DNA of 64,000 nt from contig JANQKR010000031.1 of the NCBI GenBank assembly GCA_028281025.1, positions 62,001-126,000 of the forward strand, in the 5' to 3' direction. The translations under genes and the position numbers were made by a program. This document shows, one piece after another, positions 35,628 to 46,365 of the stretch. The stretch comes from Croceivirga sp. Lineage in GTDB: Bacteria > Bacteroidota > Bacteroidia > Flavobacteriales > Flavobacteriaceae. The notes beneath the pieces are model-generated. The model worked only from the letters and a program-made list of their open reading frames with translations. It ran no database searches and was not told the DNA's origin. The stretch's first letter is position 1. Each line of letters begins with the position of its first letter.

Positions 35628-37757
35628 ATGGCAAGAGATTTAAAATACACAAGGAATATTGGTATTGCGGCCCATATCGATGCCGGTAAAACCACGACTA
35701 CGGAACGTATTCTTTTTTATACCGGTGTAAGTCATAAGATTGGTGAGGTGCACGACGGTGCCGCTACCATGGACTGGATGGAGCAAGAGCAGGAGCGTGG
35801 TATTACCATTACTTCGGCGGCCACCACCTGTACATGGCAGTTCCCAACGGAAAATGGCCAGCCGACCGCCGACGCAAAAGGATATCACTTTAACATCATA
35901 GATACCCCCGGGCACGTGGACTTTACCGTTGAGGTAAACCGATCGTTGCGTGTTTTGGACGGATTGGTGTTTTTGTTCAGTGCGGTTGATGGTGTAGAGC
36001 CCCAGTCCGAAACAAACTGGAGATTGGCCGATAACTATAAGGTTCCTCGAATTGGTTTCGTGAACAAAATGGACCGCCAAGGTTCCAATTTCCTGAACGT
36101 GTGTAAGCAGGTCAAGGAAATGTTGGGATCCAATGCGGTGCCTATTGTTTTGCCGATTGGTGAAGAGGCCGACTTTAAAGGTATCGTTGACTTGGCCAAA
36201 AACAGGGCAATTGTATGGCACGATGAGAACTTCGGTTCAACTTTCGATGTTATCGATATTCCTGCTGAAATGCAGGACGAGGTTTCTGAGTATAGGGCTG
36301 CTTTGATTGAAGCGGTGGCGGAATATGATGAGGAGTTGATGGAGAAATTCTTCGAAGATGAAGATTCCATTACCGAGGAAGAAGTGCATGCGGCTCTAAG
36401 GGCAGCAGTTATGGATAGGGCCATTATTCCAATGATATGTGGTTCGTCCTTTAAAAACAAGGGGGTTCAGTTCTTGTTGGATGCTGTTTGCCGTTACCTG
36501 CCTTCACCTTTGGACAAAGATGATATCGTAGGTACCGATCCCGATACAGGAAATGAAATTACAAGAAAGCCAGACCCAAAGGAGCCTTTCTCTGCTTTGG
36601 CTTTTAAAATCGCCACAGATCCCTTTGTGGGGCGTTTGGCATTTTTTAGGGCATATTCCGGTCGTTTGGATGCCGGTTCTTATATTTTGAATAACCGTTC
36701 CGGTAAGAAAGAACGTATTTCACGTATTTACCAAATGCACTCAAACAAGCAGAATGCGATTGAGTTCATTGAGGCTGGGGATATAGGTGCCGCTGTTGGA
36801 TTTAAGGATATTAAGACAGGGGATACGATGTCTTCGGAAAAACATCCCATTGTGCTGGAAAGTATGGACTTCCCCGATCCCGTAATTGGTATTGCCGTGG
36901 AGCCCAAAACCAAGGCCGATGTGGATAGATTGGGAATGTCCTTGGCGAAGTTGGCCGAAGAAGATCCAACTTTTCAGGTAAAGACGGATGAAGCATCCGG
37001 ACAGACCATTATCTCCGGTATGGGCGAACTTCACCTGGATATTATCGTTGATCGTTTAAGGCGTGAATTCAAGGTTGAGGTAAACCAGGGTCAGCCACAG
37101 GTAGAATACAAGGAAGCACTTACCGCAAAAGCGGACCATCGGGAGGTCTACAAGAAACAGACCGGTGGACGGGGTAAATTTGCCGATATCGTATTTACCA
37201 TGGAGCCTGCCAGTGAAGAAACAAAAGCTGGCCTGGAGTTCATCAATGAAATCAAAGGAGGTAACATTCCCAAGGAATACATTCCATCCGTAGAAAAAGG
37301 ATTTAAAGAAGCCATGAAAAATGGTCCTTTGGCCGGATTTGAAATGGATTCCATGAAGATTACCTTAAAAGACGGCTCTTTCCACCCTGTGGATTCCGAT
37401 TCGTTGTCCTTTGAGTTGGCTGCCAAATTAGGGTATAAGGAGGCTGCCAAAGCGGCAAGGGCCGTATTGATGGAGCCAATCATGAAGTTGGAAGTATTGA
37501 CCCCGGAAGAAAACATGGGGGATATCGTTGGTGACCTGAACCGTAGAAGGGGCCAGGTAAACAATATGGATGATAGGGCCGGTTCCAAAGTAATTAAGGC
37601 CGAAGTACCATTGTCCGAGATGTTCGGCTATGTAACTGCGCTTAGGACATTGAGTTCAGGTCGTGCAACTTCCACAATGGAATTTTCACATTATGCCGAA
37701 ACACCTACAAATATTGCAGAAGAGGTGATTAAGGCGACTAAAGGTGTAACCGCATAA
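35628..37757 (+). CDS. fusA: Elongation factor G
   Basis: EF-G is the GTPase that drives translocation on the ribosome. The 709-residue protein has G1 AHIDAGKT at 15-22, the RGITI switch I region, DTPGH (G3) and NKMD (G4), then domains II-V with GMGELHLDI. Sequence and length fit canonical EF-G1. Unlike in enterobacteria, no tuf gene follows; rpsJ begins ten bases later. Target residues for fusidic acid were not examined individually. Confidence 0.98.
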   Translation: MARDLKYTRNIGIAAHIDAGKTTTTERILFYTGVSHKIGEVHDGAATMDWMEQEQERGITITSAATTCTWQFPTENGQPTADAKGYHFNIIDTPGHVDFTVEVNRSLRVLDGLVFLFSAVDGVEPQSETNWRLADNYKVPRIGFVNKMDRQGSNFLNVCKQVKEMLGSNAVPIVLPIGEEADFKGIVDLAKNRAIVWHDENFGSTFDVIDIPAEMQDEVSEYRAALIEAVAEYDEELMEKFFEDEDSITEEEVHAALRAAVMDRAIIPMICGSSFKNKGVQFLLDAVCRYLPSPLDKDDIVGTDPDTGNEITRKPDPKEPFSALAFKIATDPFVGRLAFFRAYSGRLDAGSYILNNRSGKKERISRIYQMHSNKQNAIEFIEAGDIGAAVGFKDIKTGDTMSSEKHPIVLESMDFPDPVIGIAVEPKTKADVDRLGMSLAKLAEEDPTFQVKTDEASGQTIISGMGELHLDIIVDRLRREFKVEVNQGQPQVEYKEALTAKADHREVYKKQTGGRGKFADIVFTMEPASEETKAGLEFINEIKGGNIPKEYIPSVEKGFKEAMKNGPLAGFEMDSMKITLKDGSFHPVDSDSLSFELAAKLGYKEAAKAARAVLMEPIMKLEVLTPEENMGDIVGDLNRRRGQVNNMDDRAGSKVIKAEVPLSEMFGYVTALRTLSSGRATSTMEFSHYAETPTNIAEEVIKATKGVTA

Positions 37758-37767
37758 TTTTCAGAAG

Positions 37768-38073
37768 ATGAGTCAAAAAATCAGAATTAAATTAAAGTCT
37801 TACGACCACAATTTGGTGGACAAGTCTGCTGAAAAAATTGTGAAGACGGTCAAGACAACGGGAGCTGTCGTAACGGGTCCCATCCCATTACCGACCCATA
37901 AAAAAATCTTTACGGTTTTGCGTTCACCACACGTGAACAAGAAATCCAGGGAGCAATTTCAATTGAGTTCTTACAAGCGTTTGCTTGATATTTATAGTTC
38001 TTCTTCCAAAACAATTGATGCTTTAATGAAATTAGAGCTCCCAAGTGGTGTGGAAGTCGAAATAAAAGTGTAA
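37768..38073 (+). CDS. rpsJ: Ribosomal protein S10
   Basis: S10 (101 residues) is a 30S head protein and, as NusE, a partner in transcription antitermination. The family start [20 protein letters not shown] and the [15 protein letters not shown] loop are intact. It directly follows fusA. Its TAA stop at 38071-38073 is part of a TAAATTTG promoter-like octamer that begins the long rplC leader, so this gene marks a break in the superoperon. Confidence 0.98.
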   Translation: MSQKIRIKLKSYDHNLVDKSAEKIVKTVKTTGAVVTGPIPLPTHKKIFTVLRSPHVNKKSREQFQLSSYKRLLDIYSSSSKTIDALMKLELPSGVEVEIKV

Positions 38074-38235
38074 ATTTGCACGCCCTTTTGAGGAAGGGAT
38101 TACATGTCCGGAGCCGCGAGCAAAGGAAAAACGGGAAAAAAGAATAAAAATCTGGGTCACAGACGATGTTCTTTGACCCAATTTTTTTGCCAGGAAATGG
38201 CATTTTAAAAAGAAAAAAGCAATAAATAATAGAAT
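38071..38235 (+). promoter_or_regulatory. Structured leader of the rplC segment with internal promoter element
   Basis: This is the only gap above 130 bases in the superoperon. It starts with TAAATTTG (38071-38078), a perfect -7 octamer without a good -33. A short hairpin (CCCTT, AAGGG; 38083-38098) follows at the expected RNA start. Next comes a larger hairpin with T-run (38153-38188), then GCCA-GGAAA-TGGC (38189-38201). The order suggests a ribosomal-protein leader that governs rplC and downstream genes, with an attenuator. The ligand (L4 or another product of the operon) is a guess. Confidence 0.55.
38153..38188 (+). terminator. Terminator-like hairpin (attenuator) in the rplC leader
   Basis: TGGGTCA (38153-38159) and TGACCCA (38174-38180) pair across a 14-base loop and are followed by A and seven T. 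It sits 47 bases before rplC, in the middle of an operon whose downstream genes must be expressed. Regulated readthrough is therefore more likely than plain termination. Confidence 0.6.
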
Positions 38236-38853
38236 ATGTCTGGGTTAATTGGAAAAAAAATCGGCATGACCAGCATTTTTGACGAGAACGGTAAGAACAT
38301 TCCTTGTACTGTCATTCAAGCTGGGCCATGTGTGGTTACCCAAGTCAGAACCGAAGAGGTAGACGGGTACAGTGCCCTTCAACTCGGTTTCGATGACAAG
38401 GCAGAAAAACGTGCTAGCAAGGCTGAACAGGGCCATTACAAAAAAGCAGGTACTTCGCCCAAAAAGAAAGTCGTTGAGTTCCGTGATTTTGAAGGAGAAT
38501 ACAAATTGGGCGACACCGTTGGTGTCGATCTTTTTGTGGAAGGTGAGTTTGTGGATGTAGTTGGGACCTCAAAAGGAAAAGGTTTCCAAGGGGTAGTGAA
38601 AAGGCATGGTTTTGCCGGTGTTGGACAAGCAACGCATGGTCAGCACAACAGGCTTCGTGCCCCTGGTTCCATTGGTGCGGCCTCTACACCATCAAAAGTG
38701 GTAAAAGGCTTGCGAATGGCCGGTAGAATGGGAGGTGAACGTGTAACCGTCCAAAACCTCCGTGTGTTGAAAATAGTGCCGGAAAAGAACCTTATTGTTG
38801 TTAAGGGTGCTGTTCCAGGCCATAAAAATGCTTACGTAACCGTAGAAAAATAA
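38236..38853 (+). CDS. rplC: Ribosomal protein L3
   Basis: L3 (205 residues) is an early-binding 50S protein near the peptidyl transferase centre. The start [14 protein letters not shown] and the long tip loop with [11 protein letters not shown] and [18 protein letters not shown] are typical. It is the first gene after the structured leader, so it is the proposed point of regulation. rplD follows after four bases. Confidence 0.98.
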   Translation: MSGLIGKKIGMTSIFDENGKNIPCTVIQAGPCVVTQVRTEEVDGYSALQLGFDDKAEKRASKAEQGHYKKAGTSPKKKVVEFRDFEGEYKLGDTVGVDLFVEGEFVDVVGTSKGKGFQGVVKRHGFAGVGQATHGQHNRLRAPGSIGAASTPSKVVKGLRMAGRMGGERVTVQNLRVLKIVPEKNLIVVKGAVPGHKNAYVTVEK

Positions 38854-38857
38854 GGGT

Positions 38858-39487
38858 ATGAAAGTAGCAGTATTGGATATTAATGGTAAGGATACAGGAA
38901 GAAAGGTAGAACTTTCTGATGATGTGTTCGGTATTGAGCCTAACAATCATGCCATTTATTTGGATGTAAAGCAGTATTTGGCGCACCAGCGTCAAGGTAC
39001 GCACAAGGCCAAGGAAAGAGCTGAAATTGCCGGAAGTACGCGTAAGTTGAAAAAGCAAAAAGGTACCGGTACCGCAAGGGCAGGAAGTATCAAATCCCCC
39101 GTTTTTAGGGGCGGTGGCCGAATTTTTGGTCCAAGACCAAGAAATTACGGTCAAAAGCTGAACAAAAATGTAAAGCGTTTGGCCCGTAAATCGGCGTTCA
39201 GTCTAAAATCCAGGGAAAAAGCATTGCTGGTGGTCGAGGACTTTAATTTTGAAGCGCCTAAGACCAAGGATTATGTGTCTTTTTTGAATTCTTTGGGAAT
39301 AGCGGACAAAAGGTCCTTAGTGGTATTGGGAGGTAGCAATGACAATGTGTTTTTGTCTTCACGAAACCTTAAACGTTCCGAAGTGGTGACCAATGACCAA
39401 TTGAGTACCTACAAAATCATGAATGCGAAAAGCGTTGTGCTTTTGGAAGGGGCAGTAGAACAAATACAGGCTAATCTTGCAAAATAG
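38858..39487 (+). CDS. rplD: Ribosomal protein L4
   Basis: L4 (209 residues) is a 50S protein lining the exit tunnel. In enterobacteria it also represses its own S10 operon. The extended loop GTGTARAGSIKSPVFRGGG near 67-85 and the FGPRPRNYGQKLNKN block are conserved. Whether it regulates the leader at 38071-38235 is unknown. It is four bases after rplC. Confidence 0.98.
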   Translation: MKVAVLDINGKDTGRKVELSDDVFGIEPNNHAIYLDVKQYLAHQRQGTHKAKERAEIAGSTRKLKKQKGTGTARAGSIKSPVFRGGGRIFGPRPRNYGQKLNKNVKRLARKSAFSLKSREKALLVVEDFNFEAPKTKDYVSFLNSLGIADKRSLVVLGGSNDNVFLSSRNLKRSEVVTNDQLSTYKIMNAKSVVLLEGAVEQIQANLAK

Positions 39488-39494
39488 GAAAGCG

Positions 39495-39785
39495 ATGAGT
39501 GTATTGATAAAACCAATCATAACAGAGAAAATGACCGCGGATAGCGAGTTGTTCAATCGTTACGGTTTCTATGTTGACCCAAAGGCCAACAAATTGGAAA
39601 TCAAGGAAGCCGTGGAAAGTACATATGGCGTTTCCGTTGAAAAGGTTAGAACCATGAATTACGGTCCAAATCGGAAAACGAGGTATACCAAGACCGGAAT
39701 TCAACATGGCAAAACGAATGCCTTGAAAAAAGCTATCGTTGATGTTGCCGAAGGGGATATTATTGATTTTTACAGCAATATATAA
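39495..39785 (+). CDS. rplW: Ribosomal protein L23
   Basis: L23 (96 residues) sits at the tunnel exit and docks trigger factor and SRP. The family core VLIKPIITEKMT and KANKLEIKEAVESTYGVSVEKVRTM are visible. The ATG at 39495 is chosen; an upstream in-frame start at 39477 would overlap rplD and add residues foreign to the family. The gap to rplD is seven bases. Confidence 0.97.
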   Translation: MSVLIKPIITEKMTADSELFNRYGFYVDPKANKLEIKEAVESTYGVSVEKVRTMNYGPNRKTRYTKTGIQHGKTNALKKAIVDVAEGDIIDFYSNI

Positions 39786-39794
39786 CAGAGGGTA

Positions 39795-40619
39795 ATGGCA
39801 GTTAGAAAATTAAAACCCATCACTCCTGGTCAGCGTTTTAGAGTAGTAAACGGATTTGACGCGATTACTACTGATAAGCCGGAGAAGAGCTTGCTCGCTC
39901 CGTTAAAAAAGACCGGAGGTAGAAACAGTCAAGGAAAAATGACCATGCGCCATAGAGGTGGAGGTCACAAAAGGAGGTATCGTATCATTGATTTCAAGCG
40001 TGATAAGTTTGGTGTGGAAGCCGAGGTGAAATCAATCCAATATGACCCAAATAGAACAGCTTTCATCGCCCTATTGGAATATAAGGATGGTGAAAAAAGA
40101 TACGTGATAGCCCAAAATGGATTGCAAGTAGGTCAGAAAGTAGTTTCCGGGGAAAAAGCGGCACCTGAAATCGGTAATGCCATGCCCTTGGGTGAAATTC
40201 CTTTGGGAACCATTATTTCCTGCATTGAACTGCGTCCGGGACAGGGGGCGAACATGGCCCGTAGTGCAGGTACTTTTGCACAGTTAATGGCAAAAGATGG
40301 AAAGTTTGTGACCGTAAAATTGCCAAGTGGGGAGACCCGAATGATATTGGCAACCTGTATGGCAACCATAGGGGCTGTTTCCAATTCGGACCACCAGCTA
40401 CTGGTTTCCGGTAAAGCAGGTAGAAGTAGATGGTTGGGCAGAAGACCAAGAACAAGACCTGTAGTGATGAACCCTGTGGATCACCCAATGGGTGGTGGTG
40501 AAGGAAGGGCTTCCGGAGGTCACCCAAGATCAAGAAACGGCATTCCTGCCAAGGGATATAGAACCCGTTCCTTGACAAAAGACAGCAACAGATATATTGT
40601 AGAACGAAGAAAGAAATAG
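39795..40619 (+). CDS. rplB: Ribosomal protein L2
   Basis: L2 (274 residues) is a primary 23S rRNA binder needed for subunit joining and peptidyl transfer. The [22 protein letters not shown] block (about 35-56), the central SH3-like and OB folds and the conserved tail [14 protein letters not shown] with its essential histidine are all present. It is nine bases after rplW. Confidence 0.98.
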   Translation: MAVRKLKPITPGQRFRVVNGFDAITTDKPEKSLLAPLKKTGGRNSQGKMTMRHRGGGHKRRYRIIDFKRDKFGVEAEVKSIQYDPNRTAFIALLEYKDGEKRYVIAQNGLQVGQKVVSGEKAAPEIGNAMPLGEIPLGTIISCIELRPGQGANMARSAGTFAQLMAKDGKFVTVKLPSGETRMILATCMATIGAVSNSDHQLLVSGKAGRSRWLGRRPRTRPVVMNPVDHPMGGGEGRASGGHPRSRNGIPAKGYRTRSLTKDSNRYIVERRKK

Positions 40620-40625
40620 GAAAAC

Positions 40626-40904
40626 ATGGCACGTTCACTTAAAAAAGGACCATTCGTTCACCATAGTTTGGAGAAAAAAGTCCAGGCCAATGTAGAGTCG
40701 GGCAAGAAGACCGTCATCAAAACGTGGTCAAGGGCTTCAATGATAACCCCTGATTTTGTAGGTCAGACCATCGCGGTACATAATGGAAGGCAGTTTGTCC
40801 CTGTATATGTTACTGAAAATATGGTAGGCCACAAATTGGGCGAATTTTCACCTACCCGTTCCTTTAGGGGGCATGCGGGTGCTAAAAACAAAGGTAAAAA
40901 GTAA
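40626..40904 (+). CDS. rpsS: Ribosomal protein S19
   Basis: S19 (92 residues) forms a complex with S13 in the 30S head. [33 protein letters not shown] and [16 protein letters not shown] are canonical. The spacing is six bases on both sides, in standard S10-operon order. Confidence 0.98.
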   Translation: MARSLKKGPFVHHSLEKKVQANVESGKKTVIKTWSRASMITPDFVGQTIAVHNGRQFVPVYVTENMVGHKLGEFSPTRSFRGHAGAKNKGKK

Positions 40905-40910
40905 TAGGCA

Positions 40911-41330
40911 ATGGGAGTTCGAAAAAGACAAATGGCAGAACGTATTAAGGCAGAAAAGAAAGACTTGGCTTTTGCCAAGTTGAACAACTGTCCAACGTCT
41001 CCACGAAAAATGCGATTGGTTGCGGATTTGATCCGTGGCAAGCAAATTGAAATGGCCCTGGCCATACTTCGATTCAATCCAAAAGAGGCCTCAAGAAGGT
41101 TGGAGAAACTATTGCTATCCGCAATTGCCAACTGGGAAGCCAAGAATGAGGATGCCAGTATTGAGGATGCCGACTTGTATATAAAGGAAATCCGTGTGGA
41201 CGGTGGAACAATGTTGAAAAGACTGCGTCCAGCACCTCAGGGACGGGCCCACAGAATCAGAAAACGTTCCAACCATGTAACCTTGGTTTTGGGCGCACAT
41301 AATAATGTAACAACAGAAACAACGGCTTAA
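40911..41330 (+). CDS. rplV: Ribosomal protein L22
   Basis: L22 (139 residues) lines the exit tunnel with L4 and is a macrolide-resistance locus. The family core [20 protein letters not shown] begins at about residue 25, so there is a charged N-terminal extension ([19 protein letters not shown]) compared with E. coli L22. The hairpin [21 protein letters not shown] is intact. rpsC follows after four bases. Confidence 0.97.
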   Translation: MGVRKRQMAERIKAEKKDLAFAKLNNCPTSPRKMRLVADLIRGKQIEMALAILRFNPKEASRRLEKLLLSAIANWEAKNEDASIEDADLYIKEIRVDGGTMLKRLRPAPQGRAHRIRKRSNHVTLVLGAHNNVTTETTA

Positions 41331-41334
41331 GTAT

Positions 41335-42051
41335 ATGGGACAGAAAACCAATCCGATAGGAAATCGTTTAGGAATCATCAGGGGATGGGAATCCAACTGG
41401 TACGGAGGAAACGATTACGGTGATAAGTTGGCAGAGGATGACAAAATCAGGAAGTACATCCATGCACGTTTGGCAAAAGCCAGTGTTTCCAGGGTGATTA
41501 TTGAAAGAACCCTAAAATTGATTACCATTACCATTACTACGGCAAGGCCCGGTATCATTATTGGTAAGGGAGGTCAAGAAGTTGATAGACTTAAGGAGGA
41601 ATTGAAGAAAATCACCAATAAGGAGGTTCAAATCAATATCCATGAAATAAAGAGGCCGGAATTGGATGCCAATTTGGTAGCTGCGAGTATTGCAAGGCAG
41701 ATAGAAAGTAGGATTTCCTATCGTAGAGCAATAAAAATGGCGATTGCTGCGGCCATTCGTATGAATGCTGAAGGAATCAAAGTGCAGATTTCGGGTCGTT
41801 TGAACGGGGCTGAAATGGCGCGTTCAGAAACATACAAAGATGGTAGAATTCCGTTGTCTACCTTCCGTGCCGATGTAGATTATGCCCTGGAAGAGGCCCA
41901 TACCACTTATGGTAGGTTGGGTATCAAGGTATGGATCATGAAGGGTGAGGTGTATGGCAAACGTGAGCTTTCCCCGCTGATAGGACTTTCCAAAGGAGGT
42001 TCCAAAGGAGGAAAACAAGACGGAGGCAAAAGGCAACGAAGAAGAAAATAA
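41335..42051 (+). CDS. rpsC: Ribosomal protein S3
   Basis: S3 (238 residues) is part of the mRNA entry channel. The N-terminal KH domain includes [18 protein letters not shown], and the C-terminal domain has [13 protein letters not shown] and [14 protein letters not shown]. The tail [18 protein letters not shown] is a flavobacterial-type basic extension. It is four bases after rplV and 22 bases before rplP. Confidence 0.98.
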   Translation: MGQKTNPIGNRLGIIRGWESNWYGGNDYGDKLAEDDKIRKYIHARLAKASVSRVIIERTLKLITITITTARPGIIIGKGGQEVDRLKEELKKITNKEVQINIHEIKRPELDANLVAASIARQIESRISYRRAIKMAIAAAIRMNAEGIKVQISGRLNGAEMARSETYKDGRIPLSTFRADVDYALEEAHTTYGRLGIKVWIMKGEVYGKRELSPLIGLSKGGSKGGKQDGGKRQRRRK

Positions 42052-42073
42052 TTGAGTTTAAAGCGCAGGTAAG

Positions 42074-42493
42074 ATGTTACAGCCGAAAAGAACAAAATTT
42101 AGAAAAGCCCAGAAGGGGAGAATGAAGGGAATATCCCAAAGGGGCCACCAACTTTCCAATGGAATGTTCGGTATCAAATCCTTGGATTCCCACTTTATTA
42201 CTTCCCGTCAAATTGAAGCGGCACGTATTGCTGCCACACGTTATATGAAAAGGCAAGGGCAGCTATGGATCAAAATTTTCCCGGATAAACCCATTACCAA
42301 AAAGCCTTTGGAAGTACGGATGGGTAAAGGTAAGGGTGCCCCAGAGTACTGGGTGGCAGTGGTCAAGCCTGGGCGAATCATGTTTGAGGTGGGCGGTGTG
42401 CCCCATGATATTGCAAAGGAAGCCTTGCGATTGGCGGCTCAAAAGCTACCTGTAAAAACAAAATTTATAGTAGCCAGGGATTACGCTGGATAA
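42074..42493 (+). CDS. rplP: Ribosomal protein L16
   Basis: L16 (139 residues) helps to position tRNA in the A and P sites. [19 protein letters not shown], the [17 protein letters not shown] loop, the [12 protein letters not shown] block and the C-terminal [13 protein letters not shown] are canonical. The 22-base gap after rpsC is one of the wider ones in this stretch. Confidence 0.98.
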   Translation: MLQPKRTKFRKAQKGRMKGISQRGHQLSNGMFGIKSLDSHFITSRQIEAARIAATRYMKRQGQLWIKIFPDKPITKKPLEVRMGKGKGAPEYWVAVVKPGRIMFEVGGVPHDIAKEALRLAAQKLPVKTKFIVARDYAG

Positions 42494-42504
42494 ACTGATA
42501 GATC

Positions 42505-42696
42505 ATGAAACAAGCAGAAATTAGAGAATTATCGGTTGAAGAGCTTCAGCAAAAGTTGGCTGAATCAAAGAAAGAATATGCGGATTTGAAAATGGCCCAC
42601 TCCGTGACGCCGTTGGAAAACCCAATGCAGATACGAAAAACGAGAAGAACGGTCGCAAGATTGGCAACAGAGTTAAGTAAAAGGGAACAAGAATAA
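42505..42696 (+). CDS. rpmC: Ribosomal protein L29
   Basis: L29 (63 residues) lies beside L23 at the tunnel exit. The two-helix hairpin has the usual [22 protein letters not shown] and a second helix with [18 protein letters not shown]. Length and position between L16 and S17 fit fully. Gaps are 11 bases before and 13 after. Confidence 0.97.
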   Translation: MKQAEIRELSVEELQQKLAESKKEYADLKMAHSVTPLENPMQIRKTRRTVARLATELSKREQE

Positions 42697-42709
42697 CGGA
42701 TTGTGCCTT

Positions 42710-42976
42710 ATGGAAGAGACAACAATTAGAAATTTAAGAAAAGAAAGAATAGGGGTCGTTACCAGTAACAAAATGGAAAAATCCATTGTAGTTTCTGAGG
42801 TAAAACGTGTAAAGCACCCTATGTACGGTAAATTCGTTTTGAAGACCAAGAAGTATGTTGCCCATGACGAGAAGAACGATTGCAATGAAGGCGATACCGT
42901 ACGCATTATGGAAACAAGGCCTTTGAGCAAAACCAAATGCTGGAGGTTGGTAGAAATCATTGAAAGAGCTAAATAA
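42710..42976 (+). CDS. rpsQ: Ribosomal protein S17
   Basis: S17 (88 residues) is an OB-fold 30S protein. [31 protein letters not shown] and the [20 protein letters not shown] signature are present. The ATG at 42710 is preferred over a TTG at 42701, which would add three residues. Only two bases separate it from rplN. Confidence 0.97.
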   Translation: MEETTIRNLRKERIGVVTSNKMEKSIVVSEVKRVKHPMYGKFVLKTKKYVAHDEKNDCNEGDTVRIMETRPLSKTKCWRLVEIIERAK

Positions 42977-42978
42977 TC

Positions 42979-43347
42979 ATGGTACAACAGGAATCAAGAT
43001 TAAAAGTTGCGGATAATACAGGTGCCAAGGAGGTACTTACCATTCGTGTACTCGGGGGAACAAAAAGAAGGTATGCCTCATTGGGGGACAAGATTGTGGT
43101 CACCGTAAAGGAAGCCGCTCCCAATGGAGCAGTAAAAAAAGGTTCTGTTTCCACTGCGGTGGTAGTACGTACCAAGAAAGAAGTAAGAAGGCCCGATGGT
43201 TCGTACATCAGATTTGATGATAATGCCTGTGTGCTGCTCAATCCAGCCGGCGAGATGAGGGGTACCCGTGTGTTTGGACCTGTTGCCAGGGAATTGCGCG
43301 ATAAGCAGTATATGAAAATTGTTTCATTGGCCCCTGAGGTACTTTAA
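42979..43347 (+). CDS. rplN: Ribosomal protein L14
   Basis: L14 (122 residues) is at the subunit interface and binds Rsf[28 protein letters not shown] and the block [30 protein letters not shown] show the standard fold; only short parts are quoted here in support. It is two bases after rpsQ and 11 before rplX. Confidence 0.98.
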   Translation: MVQQESRLKVADNTGAKEVLTIRVLGGTKRRYASLGDKIVVTVKEAAPNGAVKKGSVSTAVVVRTKKEVRRPDGSYIRFDDNACVLLNPAGEMRGTRVFGPVARELRDKQYMKIVSLAPEVL

Positions 43348-43358
43348 AAGATATTGAA

Positions 43359-43664
43359 ATGAAGTTGAAGATCAAAACAGGAGATACCGTTACCGTTATT
43401 GCCGGTGACCATAAAGGTTCCGAGGGAAAGGTGATGAGTATTGACCTTAAGAAGAACAAGGCCATTGTGGAAGGTGTAAATGTTGTGAAAAAACATGAAA
43501 AGCCCAGTGCACAAAACCCTCAAGGGGGCATTGTCGAAAAAGAGGCACCGATCCATATTTCCAATCTTTCATTGATGGAAAATGGAGAGGCCGTTAGAGT
43601 TGGTTTTGCCTTTAAGGATGGTAAAAAAGTAAGAGTATCCAAAAAAACAGGAGAAACAGTCTAG
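43359..43664 (+). CDS. rplX: Ribosomal protein L24
   Basis: L24 (101 residues) starts 50S assembly at the 5' end of 23S rRNA. The KOW motif ([20 protein letters not shown] at 6-25) and [17 protein letters not shown] are typical. It is 11 bases after rplN and two before rplE, in spc-operon order. Confidence 0.98.
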   Translation: MKLKIKTGDTVTVIAGDHKGSEGKVMSIDLKKNKAIVEGVNVVKKHEKPSAQNPQGGIVEKEAPIHISNLSLMENGEAVRVGFAFKDGKKVRVSKKTGETV

Positions 43665-43666
43665 TC

Positions 43667-44218
43667 ATGAGCTATATACCAAGACTAAAGCAAGAATATA
43701 AGGAACGTGTGGTGAAGGCCCTATCCGAGGAGTTCGGGTACAAAAACATCATGCAGGTTCCCAAACTGCAAAAAATTGTGGTTAGCCGTGGTGTTGGAGC
43801 GGCTGTTGCCGACAAAAAACTGATCGATCATGCAGTGGATGAACTGACCATGATTACAGGGCAAAAAGCGGTTTCCACCATGTCCAAAAAGGATGTTGCC
43901 GCCTTTAAGTTACGTAAGGGAATGCCCATTGGTGCGAAAGTTACGTTACGAGGGGAGCGTATGTATGAGTTTTTGGATCGATTGATTACCTCTGCATTGC
44001 CACGGGTAAGGGATTTCCAAGGGGTTAGGGCCACTGGTTTTGACGGCCGGGGAAATTACAACCTAGGGGTTACCGAGCAGATCATTTTTCCGGAAATCAA
44101 TATTGACAAAATCAACAGGATCAACGGAATGGATATCACTTTCGTGACTTCCGCTGACACGGATAAGGAAGCAAAATCATTGTTGAGCGAATTGGGTTTA
44201 CCCTTTAAAAAGAATTAA
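43667..44218 (+). CDS. rplE: Ribosomal protein L5
   Basis: L5 (183 residues) carries 5S rRNA into the 50S central protuberance. The core contains [37 protein letters not shown] and [15 protein letters not shown]. Length is standard. One base separates its stop from rpsN, so translation is probably coupled. Confidence 0.98.
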   Translation: MSYIPRLKQEYKERVVKALSEEFGYKNIMQVPKLQKIVVSRGVGAAVADKKLIDHAVDELTMITGQKAVSTMSKKDVAAFKLRKGMPIGAKVTLRGERMYEFLDRLITSALPRVRDFQGVRATGFDGRGNYNLGVTEQIIFPEINIDKINRINGMDITFVTSADTDKEAKSLLSELGLPFKKN

Positions 44219-44219
44219 G

Positions 44220-44489
44220 ATGGCCAAAGAATCAATGAAAGCCCGTGAACGAAAAAGGGCGAAAATGGTAGCCAAATATGCCGAGAAGAGAAAAGCTTTA
44301 AAAGAAGCGGGAGATTACGAAGCATTGCAAAAACTCCCAAAGAACGCTTCTCCTGTGCGTATGCGCAATAGATGTAAGCTAACGGGAAGGCCCAGAGGGT
44401 ACATGAGGACTTTTGGGATTTCCAGGGTAACTTTTAGGGAAATGGCCAACAAAGGATTAATTCCAGGTGTTACAAAAGCAAGCTGGTAA
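44220..44489 (+). CDS. rpsN: Ribosomal protein S14, zinc-free type
   Basis: This 89-residue S14 is the C-minus form: the CxxC pairs of the short zinc-binding type are absent, and only one Cys ([15 protein letters not shown]) remains. Such forms do not depend on zinc. The C-terminal [20 protein letters not shown] is conserved. It lies between rplE and rpsH, 18 bases before the latter. Confidence 0.97.
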   Translation: MAKESMKARERKRAKMVAKYAEKRKALKEAGDYEALQKLPKNASPVRMRNRCKLTGRPRGYMRTFGISRVTFREMANKGLIPGVTKASW

Positions 44490-44507
44490 ACCATAAAGAA
44501 GTAGAAA

Positions 44508-44906
44508 ATGCTAACAGATCCAATTTCAGATTATTTGACACGAATTAGAAATGCCAGCCGTGCTGGGCATAGGGTTGTCAATATTCCTGCTTCCAACTTG
44601 AAGAAAGAAATGACCAAAATCCTTTTTGACCAAGGCTTTATTTTAAGTTATAAGTTCGAGGAGGACAAGGTACAGGGAAACATAAAGATTGCATTGAAGT
44701 ATGACAAGTTCACCAAAGAGCCTGTTATCAAAAAATTGCAACGCGTAAGTAAGCCCGGATTAAGAAAATATGTAAATGCCGGTGAATTGCCACGGGTACT
44801 TAACGGATTGGGAATAGCAATTGTTTCCACTTCCCATGGTGTAATGACAAGTAAACAGGCGGGCAAAGAGAATGTAGGTGGCGAGGTATTGTGCTACGTA
44901 TATTAA
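44508..44906 (+). CDS. rpsH: Ribosomal protein S8
   Basis: S8 (132 residues) binds helix 21 of 16S rRNA and in E. coli represses the spc operon. [34 protein letters not shown] and the terminal [20 protein letters not shown] are canonical. A leader for S8 feedback is not evident in the short preceding gaps. Confidence 0.98.
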   Translation: MLTDPISDYLTRIRNASRAGHRVVNIPASNLKKEMTKILFDQGFILSYKFEEDKVQGNIKIALKYDKFTKEPVIKKLQRVSKPGLRKYVNAGELPRVLNGLGIAIVSTSHGVMTSKQAGKENVGGEVLCYVY

Positions 44907-44924
44907 AAAGAAAACGAACAAGAG

Positions 44925-45467
44925 ATGTCAAGAATAGGTAATAACCCAATCCCAATTCCAGAAGGAGTTACCATAGAGGTAAAGGACAACGCCGTAATAG
45001 TAAAAGGAAAACTTGGAGAATTGACCCAAGAGTTTGACGGCGTGGAAATGAAAATGGAAGAAGGTAGTTTAACGGTGTCAAGAACCTCCGAATCCAAAGA
45101 CCACAAAGCAAAACATGGTTTGTACAGAGCCCTGGTCAATAATATGGTGGAAGGTGTTTCCAAAGGTTGGACCAAGGAATTGGAATTGGTAGGGGTAGGA
45201 TATCGTGCCAGCAACCAAGGACAGAAATTGGATTTGGCACTTGGTTTTTCGCACAACATTGTAATGGATATTGCTCCAGAAGTAAAGATTGAAACCGTTT
45301 CCGAGAAAGGGAAGAACCCAATCGTAAAACTTACTTCGCACGACAAGCAATTGGTTGGTGCAGTGGCCGCAAAAATCCGTTCGTTCAGAAAGCCTGAACC
45401 TTATAAAGGAAAAGGTATCAAGTTCGTTGGAGAGCAAATTAGAAGAAAAGCAGGTAAATCAGCTTAA
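44925..45467 (+). CDS. rplF: Ribosomal protein L6
   Basis: L6 (180 residues) has two similar domains near the sarcin-ricin loop. [15 protein letters not shown], the [21 protein letters not shown] linker region and the C-terminal [14 protein letters not shown] are family signatures. Length is standard, with an 18-base gap after rpsH. Confidence 0.98.
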   Translation: MSRIGNNPIPIPEGVTIEVKDNAVIVKGKLGELTQEFDGVEMKMEEGSLTVSRTSESKDHKAKHGLYRALVNNMVEGVSKGWTKELELVGVGYRASNQGQKLDLALGFSHNIVMDIAPEVKIETVSEKGKNPIVKLTSHDKQLVGAVAAKIRSFRKPEPYKGKGIKFVGEQIRRKAGKSA

Positions 45468-45478
45468 TAGATAGAAAA

Positions 45479-45832
45479 ATGGGATTATCAAAGTCTGATA
45501 GAAAATTACGTATACGACGAAGGATCAGAAAGGTTTCCTTTGGAACCGAGACCCGTCCACGTTTGTCCGTATTCCGTAGTAACAAGGAAATCTATGCCCA
45601 ATTGATTGATGATAACGCAGGAAAAACGTTGGTTGCAGCTTCATCACGGGACAAAGGTATCGATGCAAAGGGCACCAAGACCGAAATTGCGGCCGCCGTT
45701 GGAAAAGCAATTGCCGAAAAGGCAAAGAAAGCAGGTGTTGAAACTGTAGCCTTCGATAGAGGGGGCAATCTTTATCACGGTCGGGTTAAAGCCTTGGCCG
45801 AAGGAGCAAGGGAAGCAGGACTTAAATTCTAA
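45479..45832 (+). CDS. rplR: Ribosomal protein L18
   Basis: L18 (117 residues) binds 5S rRNA together with L5. [20 protein letters not shown], the YAQLIDD strand and the C-terminal [20 protein letters not shown] are typical. It is 11 bases after rplF and five before rpsE. Confidence 0.98.
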   Translation: MGLSKSDRKLRIRRRIRKVSFGTETRPRLSVFRSNKEIYAQLIDDNAGKTLVAASSRDKGIDAKGTKTEIAAAVGKAIAEKAKKAGVETVAFDRGGNLYHGRVKALAEGAREAGLKF

Positions 45833-45837
45833 ATCAT

Positions 45838-46362
45838 ATGTATCAGAAGTATAAAAACGTAGAAACGGTTAAACCTGGAGGTTTAGAATTAAAGGACCGT
45901 CTTGTTGGTGTGCAAAGGGTAACCAAGGTAACCAAAGGTGGTCGTGCCTTCGGATTCTCCGCCATAGTTGTTGTAGGGGATGAGAACGGTGTTGTAGGCC
46001 ACGGTTTGGGGAAATCCAAGGAAGTTGCCACGGCAATTGCCAAGGCCATTGAGGATGCCAAAAAGAATTTGATTCGAATTCCATTGAACAAGGGGACCTT
46101 GCCACACGAGCAAAAAGGAAAATACGGAGGGGCAAAGGTCTTTATCAAGCCGGCCTCACAAGGTACTGGGGTAATTGCGGGAGGCGCCGTACGTGCAGTA
46201 TTGGAATCCGTTGGGGTACACGATGTACTTTCAAAATCCCAAGGTTCTTCCAATCCCCACAATGTGGTAAAGGCAACGTTTGATGCATTACTTCAGTTAC
46301 GTGATGCGAATACCGTAGCCAAACAGCGCGGAATAAGCGTAGAAAAAGTATTTAAAGGATAA
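45838..46362 (+). CDS. rpsE: Ribosomal protein S5
   Basis: S5 (174 residues) acts in decoding fidelity and mRNA unwinding. The double-stranded-RNA-binding-like N-domain ends in the [19 protein letters not shown] loop, the site of spectinomycin resistance. The C-domain has [20 protein letters not shown]. All expected segments are intact. rpmD begins three bases later. Confidence 0.98.
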   Translation: MYQKYKNVETVKPGGLELKDRLVGVQRVTKVTKGGRAFGFSAIVVVGDENGVVGHGLGKSKEVATAIAKAIEDAKKNLIRIPLNKGTLPHEQKGKYGGAKVFIKPASQGTGVIAGGAVRAVLESVGVHDVLSKSQGSSNPHNVVKATFDALLQLRDANTVAKQRGISVEKVFKG

Positions 46363-46365
46363 GTC

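Noticed and set aside
35640-36221. 193-codon minus-strand frame inside fusA
   Set aside because: It is a shadow of the fusA coding bias with no family signature; the plus-strand EF-G is certain.
37758-38073. A missing tuf gene between fusA and rpsJ as a deletion
   Set aside because: tuf is usually elsewhere in Bacteroidota genomes, so its absence here is normal and not a deletion.
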